Part shown: one piece after another, positions 52,901 to 64,000 of the stretch
Layout of the letters: every line of letters begins with the position of its first letter
Position numbering within the stretch: position 1 is the stretch's first letter
Program-made: the position numbers and the translations under genes
The notes under the pieces: model-generated
What the model was told of the DNA's origin: nothing
The model's input: the letters and a program-made list of their open reading frames with translations, nothing else
The model's database searches: none
Source: Rotaria macrura
Taxonomy: Eukaryota; Rotifera; Eurotatoria; Philodinida; Philodinidae
NCBI GenBank assembly: GCA_900239685.1
Contig: OENT01000026.1
Location: forward strand, 248,001-312,000
DNA: 64,000 nt
Reading direction: 5' to 3'

Positions 52901-55900
52901 GATGCTTGTTTAGAGATAATCTTGAATGGCTTGCTCGGGCAACTAATTGGGCTAAATTTACAGCTGCTGCAAGTCTTGGCGTTATTCATAAGGGTCACAT
53001 AAAAGAAGCACTTAATTTAATGAGTGCCTATTTACCTAAGGACTCGACAGGTAATTCACCATATGCTGAAGGTGGTGGTTTATATGCACTTGGTCTAATT
53101 CATGCAAATCATGGTGGTGACATCATTGATTATCTTATTAATCAATTACGTTCGAATTCAACACAAACTGACGTAAATATATTGTTTGAATGGGAATATT
53201 TTGAAAATAAGTCTTCAATGTTTTTCTTTTAGACTGTTCGTCATGGTGCTTGTCTTGGCTTAGGTTTAGCTGCTATGGGCACTGCACGTAGTGATGTATA
53301 TGAATTGTTAAAAACAAACTTATTACTTGAAGACGCTGTAGCTGGCGAAGCGGCTGGCTTAGCTATGGGTCTTGTTATGCTTGGTACTGGTTCAGCTCAA
53401 GCTATTGAAGATATGGTTCAAGTAAGTTAAAGTGGGAGATTTTAAGAAAATATCTTTTTTATAACAACCTCTCAGAGATTAAAATGTGAAACACGATGTA
53501 ACTGCTAGTCCTAATGACTTAACAGCTGCTTGCTTTGATTCATCTTGAAACAAAATAGCTCATAGGCATTTAACGAATGTTCTACAACTACAATAAAGAA
53601 GCTGTTCGGATACTATAATGATACCTCCATTGACATAATGTTTTCGATCGTCTATCAATAATGTCTCTCACAATCTGTATTGCCTCTGGCGATCGAATGT
53701 CTCGGTCATGGATACGTCAGGAGTCTGAGTGTCACATCCTGTTATGCATCTGGAAAACATCTGTCATGGTCAGAGGGAGAAGGGGAGAGTGGTGCAAATT
53801 TCTATTCTATATACTTCAACACTTCGTTTTGATAATGTGTCACAATATAAATATAAGCTGTATTTTTAGTATGCTCAAGAGACACAACATGAAAAGATTT
53901 TACATGGTTTAGCTATTGGTATTGCTCTTGTACAGTACGGTCGCTTAGAAGAAGCTGATGCACTCATCGAACAACTTCAACGAGATAAAGACCCAATTCT
54001 ACGTCGCTCAGCTATGTATACGGTTGCTATGGCATATTGTGGTACGGGTAATAATGCAGCTGTACGCAAACTTCTCCACGTTGCAGTATGTTTTCATCGT
54101 ATAATAGATGTTAATATAATCTTCTGAAAAACATTTCTTTCAATCAATAGGTTAGCGATGTAAATGACGATGTTCGTCGTTCGGCTGTTGAATCACTTGG
54201 TTTTCTTATGTTTCGGTGAGTGTACAAGTTTTCATATATCACAGAAATCTTCGTAATACAATATCAAGGGAGAACAATCTAAATAAATCCTTATTCTTTC
54301 ATATACACAAACCCTAATGTAATGTATGAACAGATCACGAATCTCTATGCTCTACACTAACTCGATTCTTAGCCAATTGAAAAAAAAACAACTGGAACTA
54401 TTGCGTTTTTAAAAGCTTTATACATATATATATGTACATAGAAGCTTGCTCAAATGCAAACTACCAGTATTTGTTCAAATGTATCATGCTAATTAAGTGT
54501 TTAGAAAGGCAGAATAGAAAAATATGATTCGATTATACGACAAGGTCATTGAATTGATATAATTGCAATCAAAAAATACATACGTCAGCAGAATGACGAA
54601 AAATATTGTTGTCCCAACATTTTTGATAATTAATCATGTTTGACGTATGACAACAAATCAGATTGGGCATTCTTCTAAATATTAATCTTTTGCGACATGG
54701 AATACTATTTAATTTCGCTTCATTCAAAAGTGATTGATTTTTTCCTGATTTCGGGGTTATAAAACTTAAGAATTCGTTATAATACGGTGAGATAGCTCGT
54801 ACTGCATAGCACAATAGTTTGATATGAGAATAAAATAAACTTCATATCGAGACTCGTTTCACAACGATTGCATTCGTTCATGTATAAATCATATGAAACT
54901 AGCTTTACTGAAGAGAACATACTTGTAGAGTTTAATTTTTTCTTTTATTAGTGTTCATGTATCAGTTGTTTCGAGTAGTTGAAATTAGGCTATAATTATA
55001 AGATGAGTCAAATGGTATGATGTTTTTCATAGATTTTTATGTTTTTCGACACATGAGTCAACAGGACATAAATTATCGTAACGAGGTACACGTAAATAAT
55101 TGTATTTCATTATAATCGTGAGCTAATGTTAATAAAATAAAGTACTTGATGTTGTCCATTGTCATAATATAAACTAAATTGACTATCATAGATACTTAGT
55201 AAATGCATACATTTATAGATATGGCTATAGTATCTATTTCATACATAGTTGATTTAACTTCATAAATTTGATATTTAATCTAGTAGTTTTCTTGCGTATT
55301 CTCGTTTTTTCATAGCTCAATCAAAAGTTTATATTTTTAAAAGCTTCACAATACAATCTGTGATCAATCCTATTGATAATTTCTACTTTCTTCATCATTC
55401 GAGTATCTTTTTTCATGAATCAAAGGTCACTTTGACATTAAGAAAAACACATACATTCGTGATCAACCTTGTGTAACTTTATTAAATCTGATTGTCGCAG
55501 ATGAAAAGACATTTATTCAAATCTTGTGTTTCCTCGATCTTATTTGCTTTGAATTAATATGATTTATTTACGTGTAAGACTTGAATACTTATTTCACATT
55601 GAAAAAAAAACAATGAAGCTAATGAATTCTGGTTAATAGTCCCATAAGAACGAGTCAAAAGATAAGAATAATAATCGCCTCGCGACATTTAATCATCGTT
55701 TTCAACTGGACTCTTAACAATTGGCATATTTTTTTCTGCCTATTAATCAATTTATAAATTTCTACAAAAACCATAAAGATAATATCTATTTATAAATGTG
55801 TATTTGATCATTTTTTTTAATTTCGTTTTTCAATTAGTATAATTTTAGTAGGGTTTTTTTGCACCAATAAGATACAAAGAATGTCGATAAAGAAAAATGA

Positions 55901-56158
55901 AGAGCAAGAAAAACATTCTTGTGAGATTTCTTGAAGAACACGCATGCATGTCACAGAGAAAATTAGTCAAAGAGAAAGATATCGAATGCATCATAATGTG
56001 TTTGTATTATGCGCATGCTCGAAGGAAAGGGCACTGAAATATAATATCTATCTACACATTAACGTTGTATTATTGATTTGCTGCTTGCATGGTTTTCTAC
56101 TGGTCTACTTGTTTTAAGATGGTATTTGCCCTTCATTCACAAGCATAGAACTCTTTTG

Positions 56159-56189
<31 letters not shown>

Positions 56190-59100
56190 TGATGATGATG
56201 AATTGTACAGAACATAATATAATGAGAAAATCAGACAAATACATTCGTGTGTGTTTCTAAGAATGATATTTGATCAGCAATCGTCTAGTTACTAATATCA
56301 CAAACAAAAACAGTAGTTCGATGTCTATCGATGAAACAAAAGTTATTAGTAGACGCATTGCTGCCATCGTTATTTGAGAGCAAAGATCGTCAGAGTTACT
56401 ATGAAACCGTTTAAAAACGGACAATAGGATTTGTCCTTTGTTTGATTGGACTTGTTCTCTGAGAGATGCAAGAAAACAACACTCAACTTATATAACTATG
56501 TGTCATTGATATGCATTAATTGCTTGTATTCGTCTATTAGAGACCTCATATATTTTGATCTGTTCGACTAAAAATACAAACTGGTTAGCAGTAATATGAC
56601 GTCGATTTCAGTTTTTGCCTGATTTACATACGATCAATCAAACAAAATCGATTAAATCTGTTATTATCATAGGAGACAAGGAAACGTATGCTTATCGTGA
56701 ACATATTCTCTTAGGCATAAACTAATTTTTTTACGATTCATAAGTCCATAAACAGTTGGTACGATTTGTAGATTTATATCTTGTAGAGATTTGTTTTTAC
56801 TCTCATAGAGTGACTTGGTCTGCTGAGAGATTAGCAAATTTTGATGACCTTTTTCTTGTCTATCATGTTATATTATTCTTGTCAGAAGAACTAAGTGTAT
56901 CATTATTACTAATAATTTATGCAGGATAATACTTAGATTCGTTTATTTGTCTGAGAATTATGCTATATTTAAGATTATGAGAGAGCATTAAGCCGCGTTT
57001 GTTTTCTTAATTATATAAACAATTTTTAAAAAATTACTTGTTTATTTTTTTTTAAATAATTTTTATCATCTAATCGTATTTTCTTTAATACTGTATCGTC
57101 AATAAAAGTGAAATAGAAAGAAGGAAAAGAGAAAAGAAAACAATACAAATAATGTCCACAAATTGCTTGCGTGTTTTTGTTTTTGTTGTACAATATACAG
57201 TTTTACAAAAATTGGAAATGTTTATAGTATTTATAATTCTTGTGGTACCGTATGTAATAATTTTAATTCTTGTTGTTCATAACATGTAGTAAAACGACGG
57301 GTGTCATTTTTCGTTACACCATTTTTCTCTTGAAGACGAGATCTATGCGAAGATAAATAACTCTGATGATGAGAAAAATGTCTATGTCGTCTCGCTGGAT
57401 AAAAACAATGACATTTAAGTAAAGCTATAAATTTTAAACGAAAATTTCGATTAAATATTGTGTAAACAAGTGGATTAATAGTTGATGAAACATATCCAAG
57501 CCAAACGAAACCGTTTAAAATACTTGCATTGATTGAACATCGCTTACAGACTCCTTGTAATAAATTCATAATACAAAATGGAAACCATGCTATGACAAAT
57601 ATAACAAAAACAACGCCAAGTACTTTAACTGCTTTCTGTTCATTACGTACAGCCGAAGATTTTGTACGCGTTACACCTAGACTTGGTGTTATAGTTAAAC
57701 GATGCCAATTTCTTCTCTTCGTTTTCCGAGATGATGAACGATTTGTCGATATCGAATATTTTTTTGATGCTAATGACTTTGGTTGTGATGTTGAAAAGGA
57801 TTTCGGTGAATTTTGTCGACTTGATGATGACGAAGGACTTGCTGTTTGACAACAGCAAAGATAATCGAAACAGTTTACATCTGATTCAGGTTCGAAAATT
57901 GGTTCTAATTGTTCTTGTGATGGTTGTGACTGAGTTTGATAATTACACGTGCATTTTAATTCACAAAATGGATTTTTAGGGCAAACATATTCAGTGTGTG
58001 GGGAAGATTTTGGTATAGGATCTTGTATTAGCATGGGTCGATCTTCGACTCCACATGCCTGATCGGTTTGATTTTGTGGCTTTTGTTGTTTTAAACTTGT
58101 ACTATCTGCACTTTCTTCACTCAAGTCTAAACTTGTTGGATTTCGTCGAAAACGCGAGCGTTTTAATGCTAGAGTTGATAATGACATCCATTGTGAAGTA
58201 TTCGTATTAACAACACTAGCTGTTGCAGCCCTATCTCGTGATGGTATATGTCGTCGGAGAAATGGCTTGGCAACTAAACTAGCAGCACGGGCTAATTGTT
58301 CTTGAGCAAGTTGTGTTTGACACTGTCGTATTTGTTCTTTTAAACGACGAACAGTTAGTGTATACATAATAATAACAATAACCAATGGGATGACAAATGA
58401 AACAACACTACCATAGATAACAAAAAATTGATTATTTATTAAACATTGTCCATCAATAAAAATGTTGTATGGATTAATAGCTCCAAGAACAATCATTGGA
58501 GATGATAATAAGATTGCAATTAACCAAACGAGAATAATCAAAACGAGAATTTTACATTTTTGTTGTCGAGTACGAGTGTTTAATGGATCATTTATTGCTA
58601 AATAGCGATCAATTGAGATAACAACAATATGCATAATTGATGATGTACAAGAGCAAACATCCAAGAATATCCAGAGATCGCAAAGAGCTGGACCTAATAT
58701 CCAATAACCTAAACGAAAAAAGATGATGCTTTTTGTTTCGTTTCTGTTAATTGTGACTCGCCGGTGTTTGTCCTTTCATTTTCGTGTACCTGTAAATTCT
58801 TTAACAACAGCTAATGGAATGACAAGACCCGAAACGAGCATGTCAGCAAATGCTAACGAAAAAAGAAACCAATTTGTACGATTTTGTAAACGTCGTTCAG
58901 TTGCTATTGCAACACAAACAAGTAAATTGCCAATGACACCGATAATGGAAAAAAATGATAGGAGAAGTGCTGGCCAATAATAAGATATGACAAGTATTGT
59001 ATTTGAATGCCGTTGCGTTGCCGAAAAAATGAGGCCACTGTCATGAATGAAAACAACCGAAGTTGTGTCCTCGTCGGCGGCGACGGCGTCGGACGAGACA

Positions 59101-62100
59101 TTTGCGTGCATCGAAAGTCATTCGTGTTTAGAAAACCTTCGTATGCCTTGCCACCCGATTGCGTAGCAGTGGAAAGAATAGAATATAGAAAAGATCTGAA
59201 AACAGAGAGACACAAAGAAGAGCGCGAAACAGAGAGAGAGAGGAGAAGAAGATACAGAAAAAATACACTTTTATTATTGCTACTACCGTTTTTTTCTTTT
59301 CTTCAAGAAAAAAAGAAAGAGAGAGAGAAGCATACACAGACACACACAACGACGGAAAACGATGTTGGTTGTATCAAGGAGAGATCGTTTTTTGATTAAT
59401 CATCTATTCCAATAGAAATGCACATACTAACTCTTTATTGAAGCACTCAGTCGTTTGGTTCCCTTATTTTTTTCCACTTCTACCTAAATGTACATGGAAA
59501 ATATTTACTTGCGTCACACTCATTTTGATAACCATCGTCCAACTAAATTAATAGAATCAACCAATATAGATGACTGCTATTATATGTCGGCATTCCTGTC
59601 AACAACGAAGACTAACATACGAGAATAGAATCTTCGCAACAACAAAAGTCGTTGATCATTGGGAAGGAAGTACTAGCTACGTCGAATAGTAACCCCCCTC
59701 CTCTCTCTCTCTCTCTCTCTTTCGAACCCTTAAATTACTTGTGTTCTCTCAAAGTAATTGAGACGTCACGACAAGATAAGATTTGTATGTGCGTTTGCAC
59801 ACACTCGTTTCTACAGCTTTCACTTCTTCTCGAACTAATGAAGCGTCTAATAGGCAAAAGAAAAAAAAATGAAAAACGAGAAGAAAAAGAACAAGATGTA
59901 AAAGATCGTTTGATCGATTGATCAATCCATTCTAATTGACAAATCAAGAAAGAAGAAAACGACATGTTCTTGTTTCAGCACCTTCCTCATTTAGGCAACA
60001 AGAACTTGATAAATACAAAAAAAAAGATTTTAATCTAAAACAAGTGAAACAAAAGTTTTTATCTATTTAAAGATATGTATATACGAGAAAAATCTTTAAA
60101 AATACAGTTACATTTTTTTCCGTATTATTCATTACAGTTGCTAGTTGTTGTTGTTTTTTGTCTTATGTGCATCGACCCAATATTGTCAAACATAATTCAT
60201 CATAATGTAATACAATCATTCAATTTTAATCGTCAAAAGAAGAGAAGCAATAATAGAGTGAGAGAGAGAAACCGATAGACAGAGAGGGAAAGCCCAACCC
60301 GCCCATTGGACTTGTCATGTTTCGAATGACAGAAAATTATTATTCTCTTGCACATAATGGCGTATTTTTTCAGTACTGTTTATTGATTGGCACAAGAAGT
60401 TTAGTTATTTTTCTTGATGTTCTAATGCATTTTCACTGGTAGCAATTTACTTATTAATATGATATGTTTGTAGTTTGAGACAAGAGAAAAAGAAGAATAG
60501 AATCATACTGATTTCTCGTCGATTCATCACTGTCTGATATCCAGCTGTGACGCACAATTTTTTCAGTGTTATTTGAGAGCATTAGTAATGGCAGTACTAA
60601 TTTGAAATACTTATTGATATTTAGAACGCCTGAACAATTTCCTTCAGTGGTTAATTTACTAGCTGAATCGTATAATCCTCATGTGCGATGTGGGGCAGCA
60701 ATGGCACTTGGCTTAGCATGCGCTGGTACAGGCAACAGAGTAAATATTACTATTGTTTCCTTTGTTAACATTAATACAATCATTTTCAATGATAGGAAGC
60801 TATTGCTGTACTCGAACCAATGTTAAACGATGCTGTGAATTATGTTCGACAAGGTGTTTTAATAGCATCAGCACTTATATGCATTCAACATACGGAAGCA
60901 ACTTGCCCAAAAGTTTGTAACAATATTTAGAGTACTGTGTTGTTTATTAGTGCTTTGTCACAAATATCTAGGTAAAAATGTTTCGTGAACATTATATGAA
61001 AGTAATCAGTGATAAACATGATGATATTATGGCAAAATTTGGTGCCATTTTAGCGCATGGAATACTCGATGCTGGTTTGTTTGTTTTTTCTTTTATTGAC
61101 TTTTTGTCGTAGACGAATTATAGTAAGAAGTGAAACTCATTATTTTAAAGGTGGACGCAACGTAACTGTGTCTTTGTTGACACGCAGTGGTCAAAATGAT
61201 ACGATGTCTGTTGTGGGTCTGCTTGTTTTTACACAATTTTGGTATTGGTTTCCATTCAGTCTTTTTCTTTCATTGGCATTTTCACCAACATGTTTAGTTA
61301 CACTTAATCAAGATCTTAAAGTAATTTATCTATGATTTAAATAGTATTGCAAAGACAAAACATAGGGATTTTTTTGTATTTCCAATGATTTTAGATGCCT
61401 AATGTTGATTATATATCAAATGCTCCACCATCGGTATTTGCATATCCACCAGCACTTGTGGATAAAAAGGAAGAAAAAAAAGAAAAAGTTGAAACAGCTG
61501 TACTGTCAATAACAGCTAAACAAAAAAAACGTGACCTTGAGAAGAAAGGTGAAAAAACTGATGATGGTACAACGATGGAAACGGTAAATTAGTCTTTCTT
61601 TGAGTTGTCTACTTTATACGAATTAAAAGATTATTTATACTCACATATTCAGGATTCAGATGAGAAAAAAGCTAGCACTACAAATGCTACTACTACTACT
61701 ACTACTACTATTGATGACGATGCAAAAGCAAAGAAAGATGCTGATGACAAGGACAAGGTGACAGCAATTGACAAGAAAGATGATTCAGCGGTTCTATCGA
61801 ATAAAAAAGAAAAGGAACCTGATTCGGAAATACTTCACAATCCAACACGAGTAGTGAAAGCTCAAGTATGCCTTCTTTTCTTTCTCAAGTATATGTGTTA
61901 TTAACTCTAATCGATAATTTTGTTTTCAGCAACGTTTACTTTCATTGTCCAAAGGATCACGCTATCAAACAGTCAAAGATATAACACATGCTGGAATAAT
62001 TCTTGTTAGAGATACACAATCGAATGAACCAGAAACATTGGTTGAATTAGCTAAAGGTTTGAAATAGCAATATAGAATAAACTTTGATTACACATTCGTT

Positions 62101-62182
62101 TGTTCTAGCTGGTGGACCAACAAAAGAAGAAGATTTACCAGAACCATCTCCACCTGAACCATTCGAATATCGAGATGAATAA
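49937..62182 (+). CDS. PSMD1: 26S proteasome non-ATPase regulatory subunit 1 (Rpn2)
   Basis: Twenty-two exons close in phase to 1020 aa (human about 953): 49937-49961, 50020-50137, 50228-50397, 50458-50600, 50654-50716, 50781-50924, 50988-51208, 51267-51381, 51444-51581, 52764-52852, 52914-53172, 53233-53421, 53870-54085, 54151-54215, 60625-60739, 60796-60912, 60972-61074, 61151-61320, 61395-61583, 61653-61865, 61930-62056 and 62109-62182. PSMD1 is the scaffold of the 19S base that holds the ubiquitin receptor Rpn13. The N-terminal helical region starts with the conserved [13 protein letters not shown]. Proteasome/cyclosome repeats ([50 protein letters not shown]) follow, and the C-terminus is EPPEPFEY-like ([10 protein letters not shown]). 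The charged loop before the C-terminus has an (ACT)n-encoded Thr run at 61687-61709 and is longer than in vertebrates. Intron 14 (54216-60624) is 6.4 kb and contains a GPCR gene. Intron 9 (51582-52763) is 1.2 kb without a gene. Confidence 0.97.
56157..56201 (+). repeat. (AAT)n(GAT)n compound microsatellite
   Basis: About ten AAT units followed by about five GAT units, within the large PSMD1 intron. Confidence 0.95.
57231..59111 (-). CDS. Biogenic-amine GPCR (serotonin 5-HT2/dopamine-like), nested in PSMD1
   Basis: Exons 59111-58790 and 58708-57231 join in phase to 599 aa. This is a class A receptor with seven membrane segments. It has an N-terminal NVS glycosylation site, TM1 [12 protein letters not shown]2 [15 protein letters not shown]117 (3.25), and D124 (3.32), the residue that binds the amine of aminergic ligands. 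DRY is at 141-143, TM5 is [15 protein letters not shown]6 is [11 protein letters not shown], and NPLVY is in TM7. [14 protein letters not shown] is closest to 5-HT2 and related aminergic receptors, which signal at the cell surface through G proteins. The third cytosolic loop is very long (about 240 residues) and rich in Ser and Cys. Position 6.52, usually Phe, is Cys here, so the ligand preference is uncertain. The start is the first in-frame Met; unlike several neighbours, no acceptor precedes it. Confidence 0.88.
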
Positions 62183-62673
62183 ATATTTTTTTTCACTTGT
62201 TCCATCGTCATCAAGTAGAAAATCAAGCTAATATATGTCTTGTTCAACCTTCTTTCTTTTATTCTTTATCAATATAATAAAGAGATTTTTTTGGCACACT
62301 CTACTATCCTTCTAGCTTCTCGTATCCGTTTTTCTTTGATTTCTTTCTTTCTTTTTATTATCATTATGGCTGCTCAGCAATAAATAAGGCAAACACGAAA
62401 ATAATTCTTTTTCTTTTTTGCCAGGATGAATTCAAAATTAGGTTTATCTAGGAAAAACGTCATGTGCAAATAAAACGAGACAGAAGGAGAAAAACAAAAA
62501 AACCGTACTTCGTTTGTTTTACAAGGGTTCTTTTTCCAACATTCTGCAATTTTGACAAATACAAAGCGCTTGACCTTTCTTCCTTCCTTCCTTTCTTTCT
62601 TGCTATCTCACTCACTCTTTGTTTCGTCTTTCAAATAACTTTCTTTGGTATTTTCTTCAGATTTTCAAACTGA
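62183..62673. other. Tandem intergenic region between PSMD1 and the RING gene
   Basis: 491 bp containing the PSMD1 3' UTR and the 5' region of the next gene. Poly-T and (CTTT)n stretches at about 62335-62360 and 62577-62602 precede the acceptor TTTTCTTCAG at 62651-62660. Confidence 0.6.
62276..62281 (+). terminator. Poly(A) signal AATAAA of PSMD1
   Basis: A canonical AATAAA lies about 95 nt past the PSMD1 stop codon and is followed by T-rich sequence. It is the best placed of the candidates in the short intergenic region. Confidence 0.6.
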
Positions 62674-64000
62674 ATGGCGGAACCAATAACTGTCGAACTA
62701 CAAGATTTTACTTGTACTATTTGTAAGTATCATACCAAAGAATATGCAAAGAGTCTAGCCAACGGAATTATTTCAATGATGAAAATAAAAGCGTGTCTTT
62801 ATTCCTACTAAGTATATTGTTGTTGACTGATTTTTATTCTATCACCGTTATTCTCATGACATAGTAGTTGTTGTACATTAAAACCATATCGATTTCTTAC
62901 GACAACACTATGTAAACTATTTTGATGTAAAATCTGTTAAATGTCGCGAAAGATTTTCTGTCTATTCTACAACTATTTTGTCAATTAGTACAAGATAATG
63001 ACATTACTAAATGTCTAAATCAGATAATATGAGTAAATATTTTCCTCTTTCACATTGTGTAAGAAAAATCTTAATATTATGAACTAAAGAACATTGAAAA
63101 CTAATCATTAATAGTATGTGCTTGGAATTGCGAGTATTTTTTAAGATATATTTTATTATATTTATAAAACACTGTTTCATATATATTATTATTGATTAAT
63201 GTGCAAAACTAGATGATTTCATTAATAGGTCGTGAGATATTTGAAGATCCAGTTAGTCTTTCGTGTTCACATTGTTATTGCCGGTCATGTTTAACCGGTC
63301 TGAAAAATTCAACATCATCACCAGCATCATTATCGAATACAGAGTTGATATCTTCATCTCGTGGATCGAAATTTGCATCTCTTATCTATAGACCGAAATT
63401 TTATGAAACGGATGCATCTTTCACATGTGCTATATGTCGAATGGAATCGTCAGGTTATTCTGATTGTCGAGATTTAGAAATCGATATAAAGACAATAACG
63501 ACTTCATGCCCGAATTGTTCCCAACCGTTTGTACTCTGTGGATTGCGGAAACATCTTGAAGAGTGTAAACCGTCACCTGCTCCCACCATAGGCGTTAATG
63601 ATATTAGAAAACTGTTTACACCGGACTTTATGAAACGACTTTCATTACCACAAGCTGAAGCATTAGAAAGAGCACGAACCACAGAAAATCGTTGTACATT
63701 TAAATGTCCTTACTGTCTGAGCCCAAAGTATAGTCATACTCATGTAAAATATTTTTCATTTTTAGCTACTATTGGTATTTTTGAAGTTTTACTATAGAAA
63801 ATCTGTGTAATCACATGCAAGAAAGCCATAGAAACGATGATCCACGCCGAGTTTGGTAAACGAAACAAGTATTAATGTTTATATTTAAATGTAATACGTT
63901 TCTATTTACACAGTACGATTTGTGCAGTAATGCCATGGGGTGAAAGAGAGAGAGTTTCATCCAACGTTTTTAATCATATATATAGTCGTCATCGATTCAA
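62674..64000 (+). CDS. RNF114/RNF166-family E3 ubiquitin ligase, 3' end outside window
   Basis: Exons 62674-62722, 63229-63732, 63798-63855 and 63914 onward. The end of exon 2 is chosen by phase and uses a weak GTCATA donor, so it is the least certain point. A C3HC4 RING starts at once (FTCTICREIFEDPVSLSC, SHCYCRSCL...CAICR); the spacer before the last Cys pair is about 45 residues, near the upper limit for RINGs. It is followed by a C2HC finger (CPNCSQPFVLCGLRKHLEEC) and two C2H2 fingers (CPYC...NHMQESH and CTICAVMPWGE...NHIYSRHRF), the order known for RNF114, 125, 138 and 166. The family ubiquitinates substrates; RNF114 also has a C-terminal ubiquitin-interacting motif, which would fall just past the window. 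The start is 13 nt after an acceptor. Confidence 0.88.

Larger units (their letters stand above)
54216..60624 (+). other. 6.4 kb PSMD1 intron hosting an antisense gene
   Basis: The donor CG|GTGAGT and the acceptor TATTTAG|AACGCC join CG to A (Arg) in the conserved sequence LMFRTPEQ, so the intron is certain. Besides the GPCR gene, it holds a compound (AAT)n(ATG)n tract, CT/GA-rich patches near 59200-59340 and 59697-59722, and otherwise no gene that I see. Confidence 0.9.

Noticed and set aside
1..64000. CRISPR arrays, operons, bacterial-type or horizontally transferred genes
   Set aside because: All recognised genes are intron-bearing and metazoan in family; no repeat-spacer array or intronless foreign-looking gene was seen.

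Overview
The window is AT-rich eukaryotic DNA from a small invertebrate. Genes have many short introns (many about 50-80 bp, GT-AG, often with GTTTGT or GTAAGT donors), microsatellites are common, and every recognisable protein is animal-like. A lophotrochozoan, most likely a bdelloid rotifer (Rotaria/Adineta type), fits best. That placement is an inference from style, not from a diagnostic gene.

Layout. (1) 1-5705 (+): 3' part of a Ser-rich basic protein of unknown function, with a foldback repeat, GC-rich repeats and a hairpin in its 2 kb intron. (2) 7210-9285 (-): a 649-aa protein with the Crypton-derived DUF3504 domain of the QRICH1/ZMYM group. (3) 12840-16057 (-): a ten-exon ZnT1-like zinc exporter. 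(4) 16524-24340 (+), divergent from it: an eleven-exon, 1171-aa Gln/Pro-rich protein with two long polyQ tracts. (5) 24341-30954: intergenic, containing a 373-bp perfect palindrome with a hammerhead-ribozyme-like core in each arm. (6) 30955-32803 (-): a two-exon, 597-aa Ser-rich protein of unknown function. (7) 37834-41090 (-): a three-exon tetraspan protein of the claudin/clarin/stargazin type with a 2.2 kb intron. (8) 41091-49936: intergenic, holding a Tc1/mariner-like inverted-repeat element and a possible retrotransposon scrap. (9) 49937-62182 (+): a complete 22-exon PSMD1 (26S proteasome subunit Rpn2) whose 6.4 kb fourteenth intron contains, on the opposite strand, a complete two-exon aminergic GPCR gene (57231-59111). 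(10) 62674-64000 (+): the 5' part of a RNF114/RNF166-family E3 ubiquitin ligase.

Most gene models were built by hand by joining exons with matching phase at GT-AG sites, and the totals close without frameshift for genes 2-4, 6, 7, PSMD1 and the GPCR. The genes do not form an obvious pathway. PSMD1 and the RNF114-like ligase both belong to the ubiquitin-proteasome system and are neighbours on the same strand, 491 bp apart, but nothing shows co-regulation. Several genes have a clear 3' splice acceptor 0-35 nt before the start codon without a visible donor, which fits spliced-leader trans-splicing or 5'UTR introns.

The best candidates for something new are the hammerhead-bearing palindrome at 25855-26227, the TA-flanked inverted-repeat element at 46340-47282, and the GPCR nested antisense inside PSMD1.
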